The notes under the pieces: model-generated
The model's input: the letters and a program-made list of their open reading frames with translations, nothing else
Database searches by the model: none
Told to the model about the DNA's origin: nothing
In this document: piece after piece, positions 42,236 to 51,043 of the stretch
Numbering within the stretch: the first letter of the stretch is position 1
Layout: every line of letters begins with the position of its first letter
Origin: Microbacterium sp. CBA3102
GTDB taxonomy: Bacteria; Actinomycetota; Actinomycetes; Actinomycetales; Microbacteriaceae
DNA length: 64,000 nucleotides
Direction: 5' to 3'
Assembly: GCF_007954505.1 (NCBI RefSeq)
Contig: NZ_CP042412.1
Span: 2,108,001-2,172,000 of the forward strand
Program-made: the position numbers and the translations under genes

Positions 42236-43215
42236 CCGCCCAGGCGCAGGATGCGGCGCAGCCAGCTCTCCCGCGCGGCGACGGCGGCCTTCGAGACCTC
42301 GGCCTCGGGCGAGAACCCGGAGAAGCCGTGGTACCCGCCGGCCCACACATGCAGCTCGGCTTGTCCGCCGGTCGCCCAGATGCGCAGGGCGTAGTCGACG
42401 GCTTCGTCGCGGAACGTCTCGGCAGCGCCCACCTCGATGAACGCGGGTGCGAGACCGGCGAGGTCCGTGGCGCGGGCGGGCGCGGTGTACGGGGAGACGC
42501 GGTCGGTGAACCGGTCGTCCCCGGCGATGGCATCCCAGGCGGTGTCGTTGTTGTTCCGATCCCACGCGCCGAAGCCGTCGTACTGCCGACTGGAGGCGGT
42601 CTCGTTGCGGTCGTCGAGCATCGGACAGCCGAGCAGCTGGCCGGCCAGGTGCGGACCGCCGCGATCCCGGGCGATCAGCGCGACGGCAGCCGACAGGCCC
42701 CCGCCGGCGCTCATCCCCGAGGCGATGATGCGGGCGGGATCGATGCCGAGCTCGTCGGCGTGGGCGGCCATCCACTCCAGCGCGGCGTAGCAGTCCTCCG
42801 CCTGCGCGGGACCGGGATGCTCGGGTGCCAGCCGGTACTCGACGGCCACCCCGACGATGCCGTGCCGCTCGGCGAGGTCGATGAGCTCGGCGGTGCCGAA
42901 GAACCGGGTGCCGAGCACCATCCCGCCGCCGTGGATCGACAGGACCGCGGGTGCGGGCACGGAAGTCGCGCGGGCGGGGCGGATGATCGTGATCTCGACG
43001 TCCGGCGCCCCGTGCGGTCCGGGGATGACACGGTCCTCCCAGACGACCTCCCGACCCGCGGCCTGTGCGGCTATGGGCGGGATGATCGTCGCGAAGTGGT
43101 CGCGGTTGGCATGGATCGTGTCGGCACGCAGCGGGATGATCTCCACCATCCCGACGAACGCGTCGAGGCCGGCGACGAGCTCCGGGTCATACGGGACAGG
43201 CAGCGGCGCGGTCAT
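42232..43215 (-). CDS. HSL-type alpha/beta hydrolase (esterase), copy 1
   Basis: 327 residues. Oxyanion motif HGGGM, nucleophile GMSAGGG, acid Asp in FRDEAVDYA and His in GGYHGFSGF. Start at 43215 with a 4-bp ATGA overlap to the neighbouring paralogue upstream. The hormone-sensitive-lipase family hydrolyses short-chain esters and lactones. A tandem pair with 43212-44210 arose by duplication. Confidence 0.92.
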   Translation of the reverse strand: MTAPLPVPYDPELVAGLDAFVGMVEIIPLRADTIHANRDHFATIIPPIAAQAAGREVVWEDRVIPGPHGAPDVEITIIRPARATSVPAPAVLSIHGGGMVLGTRFFGTAELIDLAERHGIVGVAVEYRLAPEHPGPAQAEDCYAALEWMAAHADELGIDPARIIASGMSAGGGLSAAVALIARDRGGPHLAGQLLGCPMLDDRNETASSRQYDGFGAWDRNNNDTAWDAIAGDDRFTDRVSPYTAPARATDLAGLAPAFIEVGAAETFRDEAVDYALRIWATGGQAELHVWAGGYHGFSGFSPEAEVSKAAVAARESWLRRILRLGG

Positions 43216-44210
43216 CGGTCCGCCCGCCAGATGCGACGCAACCACGAGGCGCGAGCGGCGAGAGCGGCTCGGGAGATCTCAGCCTCCGGCATGTACATGT
43301 CGAAGCCGTGCGCTCCGCCGCCCCAGACATGCAGTTCGGCCTGTCCTCCGGTGGCCCAGATGCGCAGCGCGTACTCCGTGTCCTCATCGCGGAAGGCCTC
43401 GGCCTCGCCGACTTCGATGAAGGCGGGCGGGAGCCCCGACACATCGGTCGCGCGGCTGGGGGCGGCGTAGGCGGGGGCGTCCGGGTGGAAGGCGAGGTCG
43501 TCGCCCAGCACGCACGACCACGCCAGCAGGTTCATCTCGCGTTGCCAGGTGCCGATGCCGTCGTACTGGCGGCTCGCGACGCTGGTGTTGGTGTTGTCGA
43601 TCATCGGGCACAGCAAGAGCTGCCCGGCCATGACGGGCCCCTGTCGGTCGCGCGCCATGAGGGCGACAGCGGCTGTCAGCCCCCCGCCCGCACTGCCGCC
43701 TCCGACGATGAGGCGCTCCGGGTCGATGCCGAGTTCCGCGGCGTGCTCATGAACCCACACGAAGGCGGCGTAGCAGTCCTCGACGCCCGCGGGGTAGGGG
43801 TTCTCCGGAGCGAGGCGGTACTCGACGTTGACGGCGACGACCCGGTGTTCGTCGACGATGTCGACCACGCGGCCGGTCTCCCACGAGCGGTGGCCGACGA
43901 TCATGCCGCCGCCGTGGATGTTCACGAAACCGGGGAGCACTTCGCCGTGGGCGCCGGCGGGGCGGAACACCGTGATCTCGAGGTCGGGTGCTCCGGCGGG
44001 ACCGGGGATGACGCGGTCCTCCCACTCGATGTCGCGCCCGGCGATCACGGCGTCGTTGTCGGGGAACATCTGGTCGACGCCGTCACGCGGAAGGGTGTCG
44101 CGGGTGAGGGCCGGTTGCGGGTTCTTCGCGATCTCGTCGAGCACGGCCTGCACCTCGGGGTCGAAGGGCACGGGGGTGACGGTCGGGCGTCCGGCGGCGG
44201 TGGCGGTCAT
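43212..44210 (-). CDS. HSL-type alpha/beta hydrolase (esterase), copy 2
   Basis: 332 residues. HGGGMIVGH oxyanion loop, VGGGSAGGGL nucleophile elbow, Asp in AEAFRDED and His in GGAHGFDMY. Paralogue of the downstream gene, sharing the DRVIPGP-GAPD-EIT lead-in. It follows an aldo/keto reductase in the same operon. A two-esterase, two-oxidoreductase gene set suggests degradation of an ester or lactone compound. Confidence 0.92.
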   Translation of the reverse strand: MTATAAGRPTVTPVPFDPEVQAVLDEIAKNPQPALTRDTLPRDGVDQMFPDNDAVIAGRDIEWEDRVIPGPAGAPDLEITVFRPAGAHGEVLPGFVNIHGGGMIVGHRSWETGRVVDIVDEHRVVAVNVEYRLAPENPYPAGVEDCYAAFVWVHEHAAELGIDPERLIVGGGSAGGGLTAAVALMARDRQGPVMAGQLLLCPMIDNTNTSVASRQYDGIGTWQREMNLLAWSCVLGDDLAFHPDAPAYAAPSRATDVSGLPPAFIEVGEAEAFRDEDTEYALRIWATGGQAELHVWGGGAHGFDMYMPEAEISRAALAARASWLRRIWRADR

Positions 44211-44245
44211 GGTTCTCCTTGAGGATGGAAGGTCGAAGCGGCGGG

Positions 44246-45208
44246 TCAGGGGCCTTCGGGGTCGACGACCCCGCGGTCGGCCCAGAACGGTTCGACCAGG
44301 CGGCGCAACTCATCGCCGCCGACCCGATCGACCAGGGCTGCGGCGTCGAGGTTGGCGCGCAGTTGTTCCCCGCTCGAGGCGCCGAACAGCGTCGTGGTGA
44401 GGGCCGGATGGGTGAGGGTGAACGCGATCCCGAGCTGCGCGGGTGAGACGTCGAGGGATGCGGCGACCTCGGTGAAGGCGGGCACATCGTGGATGATCCG
44501 CTCCCGGATGTCACCGGGGTCGCGGCCGATCTGCCGGTCGCCGTTGATCTTGCCGGCGAGCACGCCGCCCTCGAGGCAGTCGGAGGCCTGCAGAGTGAGC
44601 CCCTGTTCCCACAGCCGGGCGAAGGGGCCGCCGTCGGGGATCGAGCGCCGGGAGACGCTGTACTTCAACTGCGCGATCTGCGGTCCGGCCACGCCCTCCG
44701 CCGCGGCGATGTCGATCAGGGACTGGATGCTCGATGCCGACCAGTTGTTCACACCCCAGGTGCGGATGAGGCCGGCCTCCGCGAGGCGGGCGAGGTCGAG
44801 CACGAGGTCACGCAGGTCGAGGTCGTCGCGCCGCAGGTCTCCGAGGATCACGAGGTCTGCGTGCTCGACGCCGACCCGCATCAGCGCGTTCTCGAGCTGG
44901 GGGCGGAAGCCGTCGTCGCCGAAGGCCTCGAGCCACAGCTTCGACGAGAGCAGCCAGTCGTCGCGCCGGAGGCCTGCAGCGCGCACCATCGCTGAGAAGA
45001 TCACGTCGGTGAAGACCGGTGGCGCTCCAGGCGCGGAGTACACGCCCACGTCGAAGAGGTTCACACCGCGGTCCACGGCCTCGCGGAGCATTGCGACCGC
45101 GTCGGCGAAGTCCATCCGGTCGTAGGTGTGCCAGGAGCCGAGAGAGAACAGTGAGGCGTCGATGCCGCTGCGGCCGATCTCGCGTCGGGGCAGGAGGGGA
45201 GTGGTCAT
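44246..45208 (-). CDS. Aldo/keto-reductase-family protein lacking the catalytic His
   Basis: 320 residues, (beta/alpha)8 fold of the AKR superfamily: GSWHTYDRMDFADAVAMLR, FDVGVYS with Asp and the catalytic Tyr, SSKLW with Lys, GVNNWSASS. Where canonical AKRs have the tetrad His (QxH), it has LVILGDL, so His is replaced by Gly. The late LQASDCLEGGVLAG block is shared with the AKR at 47248. Start ATG 45208. It lies between the esterases and the zinc alcohol dehydrogenase on one transcript. A lyase or isomerase role instead of reductase is possible. Confidence 0.85.
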   Translation of the reverse strand: MTTPLLPRREIGRSGIDASLFSLGSWHTYDRMDFADAVAMLREAVDRGVNLFDVGVYSAPGAPPVFTDVIFSAMVRAAGLRRDDWLLSSKLWLEAFGDDGFRPQLENALMRVGVEHADLVILGDLRRDDLDLRDLVLDLARLAEAGLIRTWGVNNWSASSIQSLIDIAAAEGVAGPQIAQLKYSVSRRSIPDGGPFARLWEQGLTLQASDCLEGGVLAGKINGDRQIGRDPGDIRERIIHDVPAFTEVAASLDVSPAQLGIAFTLTHPALTTTLFGASSGEQLRANLDAAALVDRVGGDELRRLVEPFWADRGVVDPEGP

Positions 45209-45215
45209 GGAGTCC

Positions 45216-46316
45216 TCACAGTCTCGGGTCGATGACGGCTTTGACCTCATCGAGGTCGTGCATGTGGGCGATCTTCGCGGAGGCGTCGGCGAGGCCGACC
45301 GGCGCGCTGAAGAGGTTGTCCCAGGGGTAGCGATCCGCGAACGCGGTGAAGAAGTCGATCGCACGGGAGTAGTCGGAGATGTCGCCGTTGAGTGAGCCGA
45401 CCACCGTGAGCTCCTTGCCCATGATGGTGCTGAGCGGGAAGTCGTCGCCTGCGGGACCGGTCGAGCCGACGATCGTGACGGTCCCGCGCTGGGCGGCCAT
45501 CGCGATCGCGTCAGGGCCGACGCTGGGCGCACCCGCGAAGTCGAACACGTGGTCGGCGCCGCGCCCTCCCGTGAGCGCCATCACCTGATCGACCACCGGG
45601 CCGTCGCGGAAGTCGACGACCGCATCGGCGCCGAAGCGGCCGGCGAGTTCGAGCCGGGCGGCGGGGGCGCCCACCGTGATGACCTGGCCTGCACCGGAGA
45701 TCTTCGCGACGGCCGTGGCGAAGATGCCGAGCGCCCCGGCGCCCTGCACGACCACGGTCGAGCCGGGGCGGATGCGCCCTGCCCGCTCGAAGGCCCGCAA
45801 CACGGTCTTGGCCGCGCATCCGGCCATCGAGGCCCAGGTGTCCTTGACGGATGACGGGAGCAGCAGCTTGGCTGCCCCCGGGGTCACATAGGCGTACTCC
45901 GAGAGTCCCGCGGTGGCGAACGGAGGCACGTCCGCACGCTGCAGGAAGCCGTACCCGCGGCGGGAGCAGGCGACGGGCTCGCGCAGCACCACGCAGCCGT
46001 AGCACTCGCCGCAGGTCGACTCGGACCAGCCGATGCGATCTCCGGGGGAGAGGGGGTGGCCCAGGGCGTCCTTCGTGTCGGGGCCGGTGGCGACGATCTC
46101 GCCGACCATCTCGTGGCCGAGCACCATCGGGAGCATGCCGGGGAAGGTCATCCGTCCCTCCCAGATCTCGATGTCGGTGCCGCACAGCGTGGTGCACGCG
46201 ATGCGCACGAGCGCGGCGCCCGCTTCGATCTCGGCGGGGAGAGGCAGTTCCTGCAGGGTGAGCGGCTCGCCGTGCGCGGTGAGCACGGCGGCCTTGGTGC
46301 GGGTGGGGAGGGGCAT
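45216..46316 (-). CDS. Zinc-dependent medium-chain alcohol dehydrogenase
   Basis: 366 residues. Catalytic-zinc ligands in CTTLCGTDIE and GHEMVGE, structural-zinc Cys set CGECYGC plus a fourth Cys (PVAC), and the Rossmann segment VVVQGAGALGIFA. The NAD(P) domain follows. Typical of alcohol or threonine/sorbitol-type dehydrogenases. It ends 7 bp before the aldo/keto reductase start, within the operon. Confidence 0.93.
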   Translation of the reverse strand: MPLPTRTKAAVLTAHGEPLTLQELPLPAEIEAGAALVRIACTTLCGTDIEIWEGRMTFPGMLPMVLGHEMVGEIVATGPDTKDALGHPLSPGDRIGWSESTCGECYGCVVLREPVACSRRGYGFLQRADVPPFATAGLSEYAYVTPGAAKLLLPSSVKDTWASMAGCAAKTVLRAFERAGRIRPGSTVVVQGAGALGIFATAVAKISGAGQVITVGAPAARLELAGRFGADAVVDFRDGPVVDQVMALTGGRGADHVFDFAGAPSVGPDAIAMAAQRGTVTIVGSTGPAGDDFPLSTIMGKELTVVGSLNGDISDYSRAIDFFTAFADRYPWDNLFSAPVGLADASAKIAHMHDLDEVKAVIDPRL

Positions 46317-46412
46317 GCGGTTCTCCAGTCGCGGGCGGGTGGGTCAGCGGGGCGGGTGGCGGATCAGAAAGGGGCCTCGGAGGGGACGGGAAGGTGCGGA
46401 ATCGATCTCGCG

Positions 46413-47147
46413 TCAGACCAGAAGCTGTCCGCCGTCGACGGGGACGGAGACTCCGGTGATGTGGCTGGCGGCGTCGCTCGCGAGGAACAGCACGAGCGGG
46501 GTGATCTGGTCGACCTCGGCGATGGAGCCGAGCGGGATGCGGGACTCCCACGCCGCACGGGCTTGCGGGTTCGAGGCGAAGTCCGCGGTGAGAGGCGTGA
46601 GCACGGGACCGGGGGCGACCGCGTTGACCCGGACACCCGAGGCGGCGAGCTCGATCGCCGCGGTGCGGGTGAGGGCGTCGACCGCGGCCTTCGTCGCCTC
46701 GTAGTGCCCCAGTCCGGGGGTGGGCTGCCGTGCGCCGATGGACGAGATGTTGACGATCGCGCCGTGTCCTGCGTCGGCGAGCAGCGCGCCGAAGATCCGG
46801 AGCATGAGGAAGGTTCCGCGCACGTTGACCCGCAGGGCCGCGTCGACGACGTCGACCGGAACTTCCTGCAGGGTGCCGCCGCCGGCGACGATGCCGGCGT
46901 TGTTGACCAGGACATCGATGCCGCCGTCGGCAGTGAGTCGTTCGGCTGCGGCGCGCACGGAGGACTCGTCGCCGATGTCGAGGGTGAGTGCGGTGGCGCC
47001 GATCTCGGCGGCGATCGCCGTGGCGGCGTCCGCGTTCACATCGCCGATGAAGACCTCGTCTCCACGGTCGCGGAACGCGGTGGCGATGCCACGGCCGAGG
47101 CCGGACGCGCCGCCGGTGACCAGGATGCGGCGGGGGGATACGGTCAT
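46413..47147 (-). CDS. Short-chain dehydrogenase/reductase (SDR)
   Basis: 244 residues, classical FabG-like SDR: TGGASGLGRGIA, an Asp after strand 2 (IGDVNAD; NAD-preferring), NNAGIVAG, catalytic Ser in ISSIGA, and HYEATKAAVDALT with Tyr/Lys. Start ATG 47147. First gene of the leftward catabolic operon, divergent from AKR copy 2; the TTCTA palindrome lies between. Confidence 0.92.
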   Translation of the reverse strand: MTVSPRRILVTGGASGLGRGIATAFRDRGDEVFIGDVNADAATAIAAEIGATALTLDIGDESSVRAAAERLTADGGIDVLVNNAGIVAGGGTLQEVPVDVVDAALRVNVRGTFLMLRIFGALLADAGHGAIVNISSIGARQPTPGLGHYEATKAAVDALTRTAAIELAASGVRVNAVAPGPVLTPLTADFASNPQARAAWESRIPLGSIAEVDQITPLVLFLASDAASHITGVSVPVDGGQLLV

Positions 47148-47192
47148 GTTCGTCCTCACTGACGGCGGTTCTGACGGGATGTCTCCGTTATA

Positions 47193-47208
47193 TTCTACAA
47201 ACATAGAA
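47193..47208. promoter_or_regulatory. Operator candidate TTCTA-N6-TAGAA
   Basis: Perfect inverted repeat in the AT-rich divergent gap between the SDR and AKR copy 2. Related sites lie 20-37 bp upstream of the methyltransferase-like gene (57656-57672, TTCCA-N7-TAGAA) and just before the amidohydrolase (60157-60172, TTCCA-N6-TAGAC), hinting at one shared regulator. Confidence 0.5.
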
Positions 47209-47247
47209 AAACACAACCCCGTGTCTCGAGACGGCGAAGGAGCCTTC

Positions 47248-48210
47248 ATGCCCGAAACGACATATCCCTGGAAGCCGCTGGATTCCCGGAGCGCCCCGGT
47301 GCCCCCGCTGGCGCTCGGATCCTGGAACACCTGGGATCGGATGGCGCCCGACGACGCGGTGGCGCTGATCCGCCGGGCGGTCGAGCTGGACGCCGGCTTC
47401 TTCGACGTCGCGTACTACAACATGGGTCCGCACTCCGAGAACTCGAAGACCGACATCCTCTTCGGGCAGGCTCTGAGAGCGAGCGGCGTCGACCGCGATG
47501 ACATCGTGCTGTGCGGCAAGCTCTGGCTGTGGGACTGGCCGAGCCAGGGCTTCCGTGCGCAACTGGTCGAGTCCCTGGAGCGAGCGGGCCTCGACCGGTT
47601 CGACACCCTCGTCGTGGGCGACTACCTCGACGCTCCGGACCTGCCGCGCCTCGTCGCCGACGTGAACGAGCTGATCGCCGAGGGGCTTGTGGGCTCCTGG
47701 GGCATCAACAACTGGCGGATCGAGCACACGCGGGAGGCGCTCGCCGTCGCCGCGGCGCAGGGCATGGCTGGCCCGGCGTTCGCGCAGTTGAAGTACGGGA
47801 TCGCTCGGCGATCGATGGCGGAGGGGGACGCCTATGGTCCGCTGTTCGCCGAGGGGGCTCTCGCGCTCCAGGCGTCGGACGTGTTCGAGGGCGGAATCCT
47901 CGCCACCGGACGCATGCCAGAGCGGAAGATCGGTGCCGACGTGGGAGGCATCCGGGAGCAGATCGCCGCCGTGTACCCCGAGGTCGCGCGGGTCGCGGGA
48001 GAGTTCGGGGTCACGCCGGCCGCGCTCGGCGTCGCCTTCTGCCTGTCGAACCCCGCCACCGCGAACGTGCTGTTCGGTGCCTCGCGTCTCGCGCAACTCG
48101 AGGAGAACCATGCGGCGCTCACCCTCGCGCGAGACCACGGAGCCGAGGTGCGGGGCGCGCTCGCCGACTGCTGGGTCGACCGGGAGGTGCGCGCCGACGG
48201 GGCGTGGTGA
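47248..48210 (+). CDS. Aldo/keto-reductase-family protein lacking the catalytic His, copy 2
   Basis: 320 residues. ALGSWNTWDRMAPDDAVALIRRAV, FDVAYYN with Asp/Tyr, LCGKLW with Lys, GSWGINNWRIEHTREAL. The tetrad His position is TLVVGDY, again lacking His. It shares LKYGIARRSM and ALQASDVFEGGILATG with the copy at 44246. ATG 47248 behind GAAGGAG, divergent from the SDR-ADH-AKR-esterase operon. The pair defines a divergent AKR subfamily. Confidence 0.86.
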   Translation: MPETTYPWKPLDSRSAPVPPLALGSWNTWDRMAPDDAVALIRRAVELDAGFFDVAYYNMGPHSENSKTDILFGQALRASGVDRDDIVLCGKLWLWDWPSQGFRAQLVESLERAGLDRFDTLVVGDYLDAPDLPRLVADVNELIAEGLVGSWGINNWRIEHTREALAVAAAQGMAGPAFAQLKYGIARRSMAEGDAYGPLFAEGALALQASDVFEGGILATGRMPERKIGADVGGIREQIAAVYPEVARVAGEFGVTPAALGVAFCLSNPATANVLFGASRLAQLEENHAALTLARDHGAEVRGALADCWVDREVRADGAW

Positions 48211-48302
48211 AGGGAGCCGGGGTTCTGGGGGCTGCGCGCTGCCGGTGTGGGAACATGAGGCGCGCCGAGATCCGCCGTGGATGTCGGGGGAGTGGAGATG
48301 AG

Positions 48303-48500
48303 ATGAGCCCGGAGCCCACGCTGCTCATGGCCCTGGTCTTCGGCGGATTCCTCTTTCTGGTGGTCTTCTTCGTCGGTTGGTATCTGATTCTCGACAGACG
48401 CGCCGATGCGAGACGCCGGGCTGTCGAGGAGGACGGTGGCTTGACCGATGCAGTCCCCTCGAAGCCGAGGCGACCGCTGGACGAGCGGAGCTGCGAATGA
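48303..48500 (+). CDS. Small single-span membrane protein
   Basis: 65 residues: one helix (LLMALVFGGFLFLVVFFVGWYLIL) is followed by a basic then acidic tail. ATG 48303 after a GGAG. Not recognised. Confidence 0.5.
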   Translation: MSPEPTLLMALVFGGFLFLVVFFVGWYLILDRRADARRRAVEEDGGLTDAVPSKPRRPLDERSCE

Positions 48501-48539
48501 CGGTGCTTGGTGTGTCCGACGTGCGGGTGGGCTGAGGTG

Positions 48540-49190
48540 ATGACGCGCAACGGGTCGCCTAGCGAAGAGGGAAGCTTCTCTCGAGTGGAGCTTCTTCGCC
48601 TCGCCCCCGACGGGCCGTTGACGACGCTCGGCCGCAACATCTCGATGTGCGGTGCTGTTCTCCTCGGCGTCGTCGTTCTCGTGCTCCCGGCGCTGCAAGG
48701 GGCATCGATCGGCAGTGTGATGCTGTTCGCCGCCGCCGGACTCGCTTTGATCGCTGCCGCGGGATGGAACGCGCTTCGGTGGCGGTGGCTCGTTCGAGCC
48801 GCCGCGCGCGACGTGCAGGGTGCCGGAGCATTGGCTGGCTTCGCGTTTTCGCGGGCCGATCTCGACGTGGATGGCACCCCCGCGGATCGTGTGAGCGCCG
48901 GGTGGTTGCTGGTTCACCCGGACCGCCTGACGGTGTGCATCCACGCAGGGCTGGGAAGGCCGCGCCATTCAGTCGAGAGGCAGGATTATGCTCTTCGCGA
49001 CATCGTTTCGGTATCACGGCGCAACGAGACGAGCATGTCGTATGGGCGGCTCGACATCACCGTGCGCGGAGGATTGCTCTCCTTCATCCTCACACCGACC
49101 AACGGGTCCGGTATGCGAGGCCCGCGCGAAGCGGAGATCGAATCGGCGGCCGAATTGCTCCGAGTGAAGAGAGCCCTTCGCGACGACTGA
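48540..49190 (+). CDS. Two-span membrane protein of unknown function
   Basis: 216 residues. Two hydrophobic helices (about 30-75; CGAVLLGVVVLVLPAL and VMLFAAAGLALIAAAG) followed by a soluble beta-rich domain (AGWLLVHPDRLTVCIHAGLG, MSYGRLDITVRGGLLSFILTP). I start at ATG 48540. In-frame text further upstream reads CPTCGW, but has no RBS. Not recognised. Confidence 0.6.
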   Translation: MTRNGSPSEEGSFSRVELLRLAPDGPLTTLGRNISMCGAVLLGVVVLVLPALQGASIGSVMLFAAAGLALIAAAGWNALRWRWLVRAAARDVQGAGALAGFAFSRADLDVDGTPADRVSAGWLLVHPDRLTVCIHAGLGRPRHSVERQDYALRDIVSVSRRNETSMSYGRLDITVRGGLLSFILTPTNGSGMRGPREAEIESAAELLRVKRALRDD

Positions 49191-49311
49191 GGATCCGGCT
49201 TCGCCGCGCACCTTCCGTGACGGGGCGGGGGTGGCTCTGGGATTGCCTGAAGGACCCTGGGTGGTCTGCGAAATGCTGGCATTCATTCGAACAAATCTAC
49301 GAAAGTCAGGC

Positions 49312-49333
49312 GATTCTTCGATAGAATCTGGGT
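49312..49333 (+). promoter_or_regulatory. Palindromic -10 region, probable leaderless start
   Basis: GATTCT-TCGAT-AGAATC (49312-49328) is a perfect inverted repeat; TAGAAT at 49322-49327 can act as a -10 box with its start near 49334, the ATG itself. No Shine-Dalgarno precedes the gene. Confidence 0.5.
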
Positions 49334-50674
49334 ATGTCGAAGTTGGCCGTGTTGCATGAGGCGATGTCCCGTCTCGACGCGGCGTGGGCTGATGCCGACG
49401 ACTCGGGTGAGTTGTCGCGAGAGCAGCTCATCGCGGTCAGCGCGTCGCTCGGGGTGCTCCAGCGCCGGCTGGATGCCGTGCACGTCGAGGTGGCCGCGTG
49501 CATCTCTCGCGAGTCCCGCCCCGAACTCGGTGCCGAGAGTCTCGCGAAGCAGCAGGGGTTCCGCAATCCGGCGACGTTGATCGCGGCGACTGTGGGTGTG
49601 TCACGCGGTGATGCGACCCGGCTCGTGAAGGTGGGAGAGGCCGTTGCCCCGCGTGCAGACCTCCTGGGGGCGCCGCTGCCGGCGAGATACCCGGTCGTGC
49701 GGGAGGCGCTCGGCGCGGGAACGCTGAGCGCTCAGTCGGCGGCGGTGATCATTTCATTGCTCGATAGATGTCGCGTCGCGGTGGGCCTGACGCGCGTCGC
49801 CGAGGCAGAGCGTGTGCTGGTGGAGAAAGCGTGCGGGCTCGCGCTGGACGATGTGCGGAAGCTGGTGGTGCGGGCGGAGGCGTGGCTGGACCCGGATGGG
49901 GTGGAGCCGCGACTCGAGGAGCAGCGTTCCCGTCGATCACTCACCATCCACGAGCGTGAGGGGATGGTGCATCTGAACGCGGTCCTCGATGCCGAGACGG
50001 CTGCCCCTGTCATGACGGCGATCCGTGGCTACGTGACGGCCGCGTTCGCCGCTCGGAAGGATGCGGCCGCTCCCGACGCGCCCGACGCCGACCGTCGCAC
50101 CGTGCCGATGCTGCAGGCTGATGCGCTCGCTGTGTTCGCCGCCCACGTGCTCGGGTGCGAAGCGAGGGTGCCGCTGGCAGGAGCGACGATCGTGGTGAGA
50201 ATGAGCCTCGATGATCTCGAGGCCGGCACCGGCTCTGCGGAGATCGACGGGGTCGAGCAGCCGATCAGCATCGGAGCCGCGCGACGGATGGCCGCCGGCG
50301 GGGGTGTGATTCCGTGTGTGCTCGGCGCCGCGAGTGAAGTGCTCGACTGGGGGCGCGAGAAGCGCTTGTTCACGCGATCGCAACGGTTGGCGCTGGTGGA
50401 GCGGGACGGTGGGTGCGCGATGTGCGGGTTGCCGCCGGAGATGACGAAAGCGCATCACATTCGCTGGTGGAGGCGAGATCGGGGGCCGACGGATCTGTCG
50501 AACGGCGTGCTGCTGTGCGAGACCTGCCACCACCGAGTGCATGACAACGGGTGGGACATCCGTATCGATGGGGGTGGTCCGGTGGGGCGGGTGTGGTTCG
50601 TCCCTCCCGCCTCGGTCGACCCTGCGCGCAGCCCGCGCCTCGGCGGTCGAGCGCGCTTCGACATCGCCGCCTGA
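49334..50674 (+). CDS. DUF222/HNH endonuclease-like protein
   Basis: 446 residues. N-terminal DUF222 helical region (about 20-290) with a C-terminal HNH domain (CAMCGLPPEMTKAHHIRWWRRDRGPTDLSNGVLLCETCHHRVHDNGW), its two CxxC zinc pairs and the HH catalytic site. These proteins occur in several copies per actinobacterial genome and are thought to be mobile; endonuclease activity is by family only. The stop codon falls in the first unit of the 13-bp repeat. No RBS, likely leaderless. Confidence 0.92.
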   Translation: MSKLAVLHEAMSRLDAAWADADDSGELSREQLIAVSASLGVLQRRLDAVHVEVAACISRESRPELGAESLAKQQGFRNPATLIAATVGVSRGDATRLVKVGEAVAPRADLLGAPLPARYPVVREALGAGTLSAQSAAVIISLLDRCRVAVGLTRVAEAERVLVEKACGLALDDVRKLVVRAEAWLDPDGVEPRLEEQRSRRSLTIHEREGMVHLNAVLDAETAAPVMTAIRGYVTAAFAARKDAAAPDAPDADRRTVPMLQADALAVFAAHVLGCEARVPLAGATIVVRMSLDDLEAGTGSAEIDGVEQPISIGAARRMAAGGGVIPCVLGAASEVLDWGREKRLFTRSQRLALVERDGGCAMCGLPPEMTKAHHIRWWRRDRGPTDLSNGVLLCETCHHRVHDNGWDIRIDGGGPVGRVWFVPPASVDPARSPRLGGRARFDIAA

Positions 50675-50800
50675 CCTCGCCGCCTGACATCGGTGCCTGG
50701 CATCGACGGCTGACATCGACGTCTGATGCCGGTGCCTGACATCGACGGCTGACATCGACGCCTGATGCCGCTGCCTGACATCGACGCCTGATACCGCTGC
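50671..50800. repeat. 13-bp minisatellite, ten units
   Basis: Ten contiguous 13-bp units from 50671 to 50800 with consensus CTGACATCGACGS; some units are CTGATGCCGSTGC, giving a higher-order 39-bp pattern. The first unit includes the stop codon of the HNH gene. The rest of the gap (50801-50919) shows nothing but ordinary GC-rich sequence, then the promoter of the ABC operon. Confidence 0.9.
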
Positions 50801-50919
50801 CTGCGTGTGCGGCTCGGGATGTGCTGGTCTACTCAAGCCCACGCGCTCATGCCTGCGCGCTCGGTCAAGCCCGGTGCGCCCCCGGGCATGGTCCGGCACA
50901 CCGCGGGGGAGAATCGCCC

Positions 50920-50947
50920 TTGCGCTCTTTTTCCACGCATGTAGACT
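50920..50947 (+). promoter_or_regulatory. Promoter candidate for the oligopeptide ABC operon
   Basis: TTGCGC (50920-50925), 16-bp spacer, TAGACT (50942-50947), close to the housekeeping -35/-10 consensus, 97 bp before the start codon of the binding protein. Confidence 0.55.
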
Positions 50948-51043
50948 AACCAGCACGACACATCGAAGTGACGTCGGACCCGGCTTCCGATCAGCGGCAC
51001 CTCGACCCTTCTTCACCACCCCCTGCACCCGAGAGAAGGAATC

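Noticed and set aside
48507..48539. N-terminal zinc-ribbon-like extension CPTCGW for the membrane protein at 48540
   Set aside because: It would need a TTG start without a Shine-Dalgarno, and the second Cys pair of a ribbon is missing.
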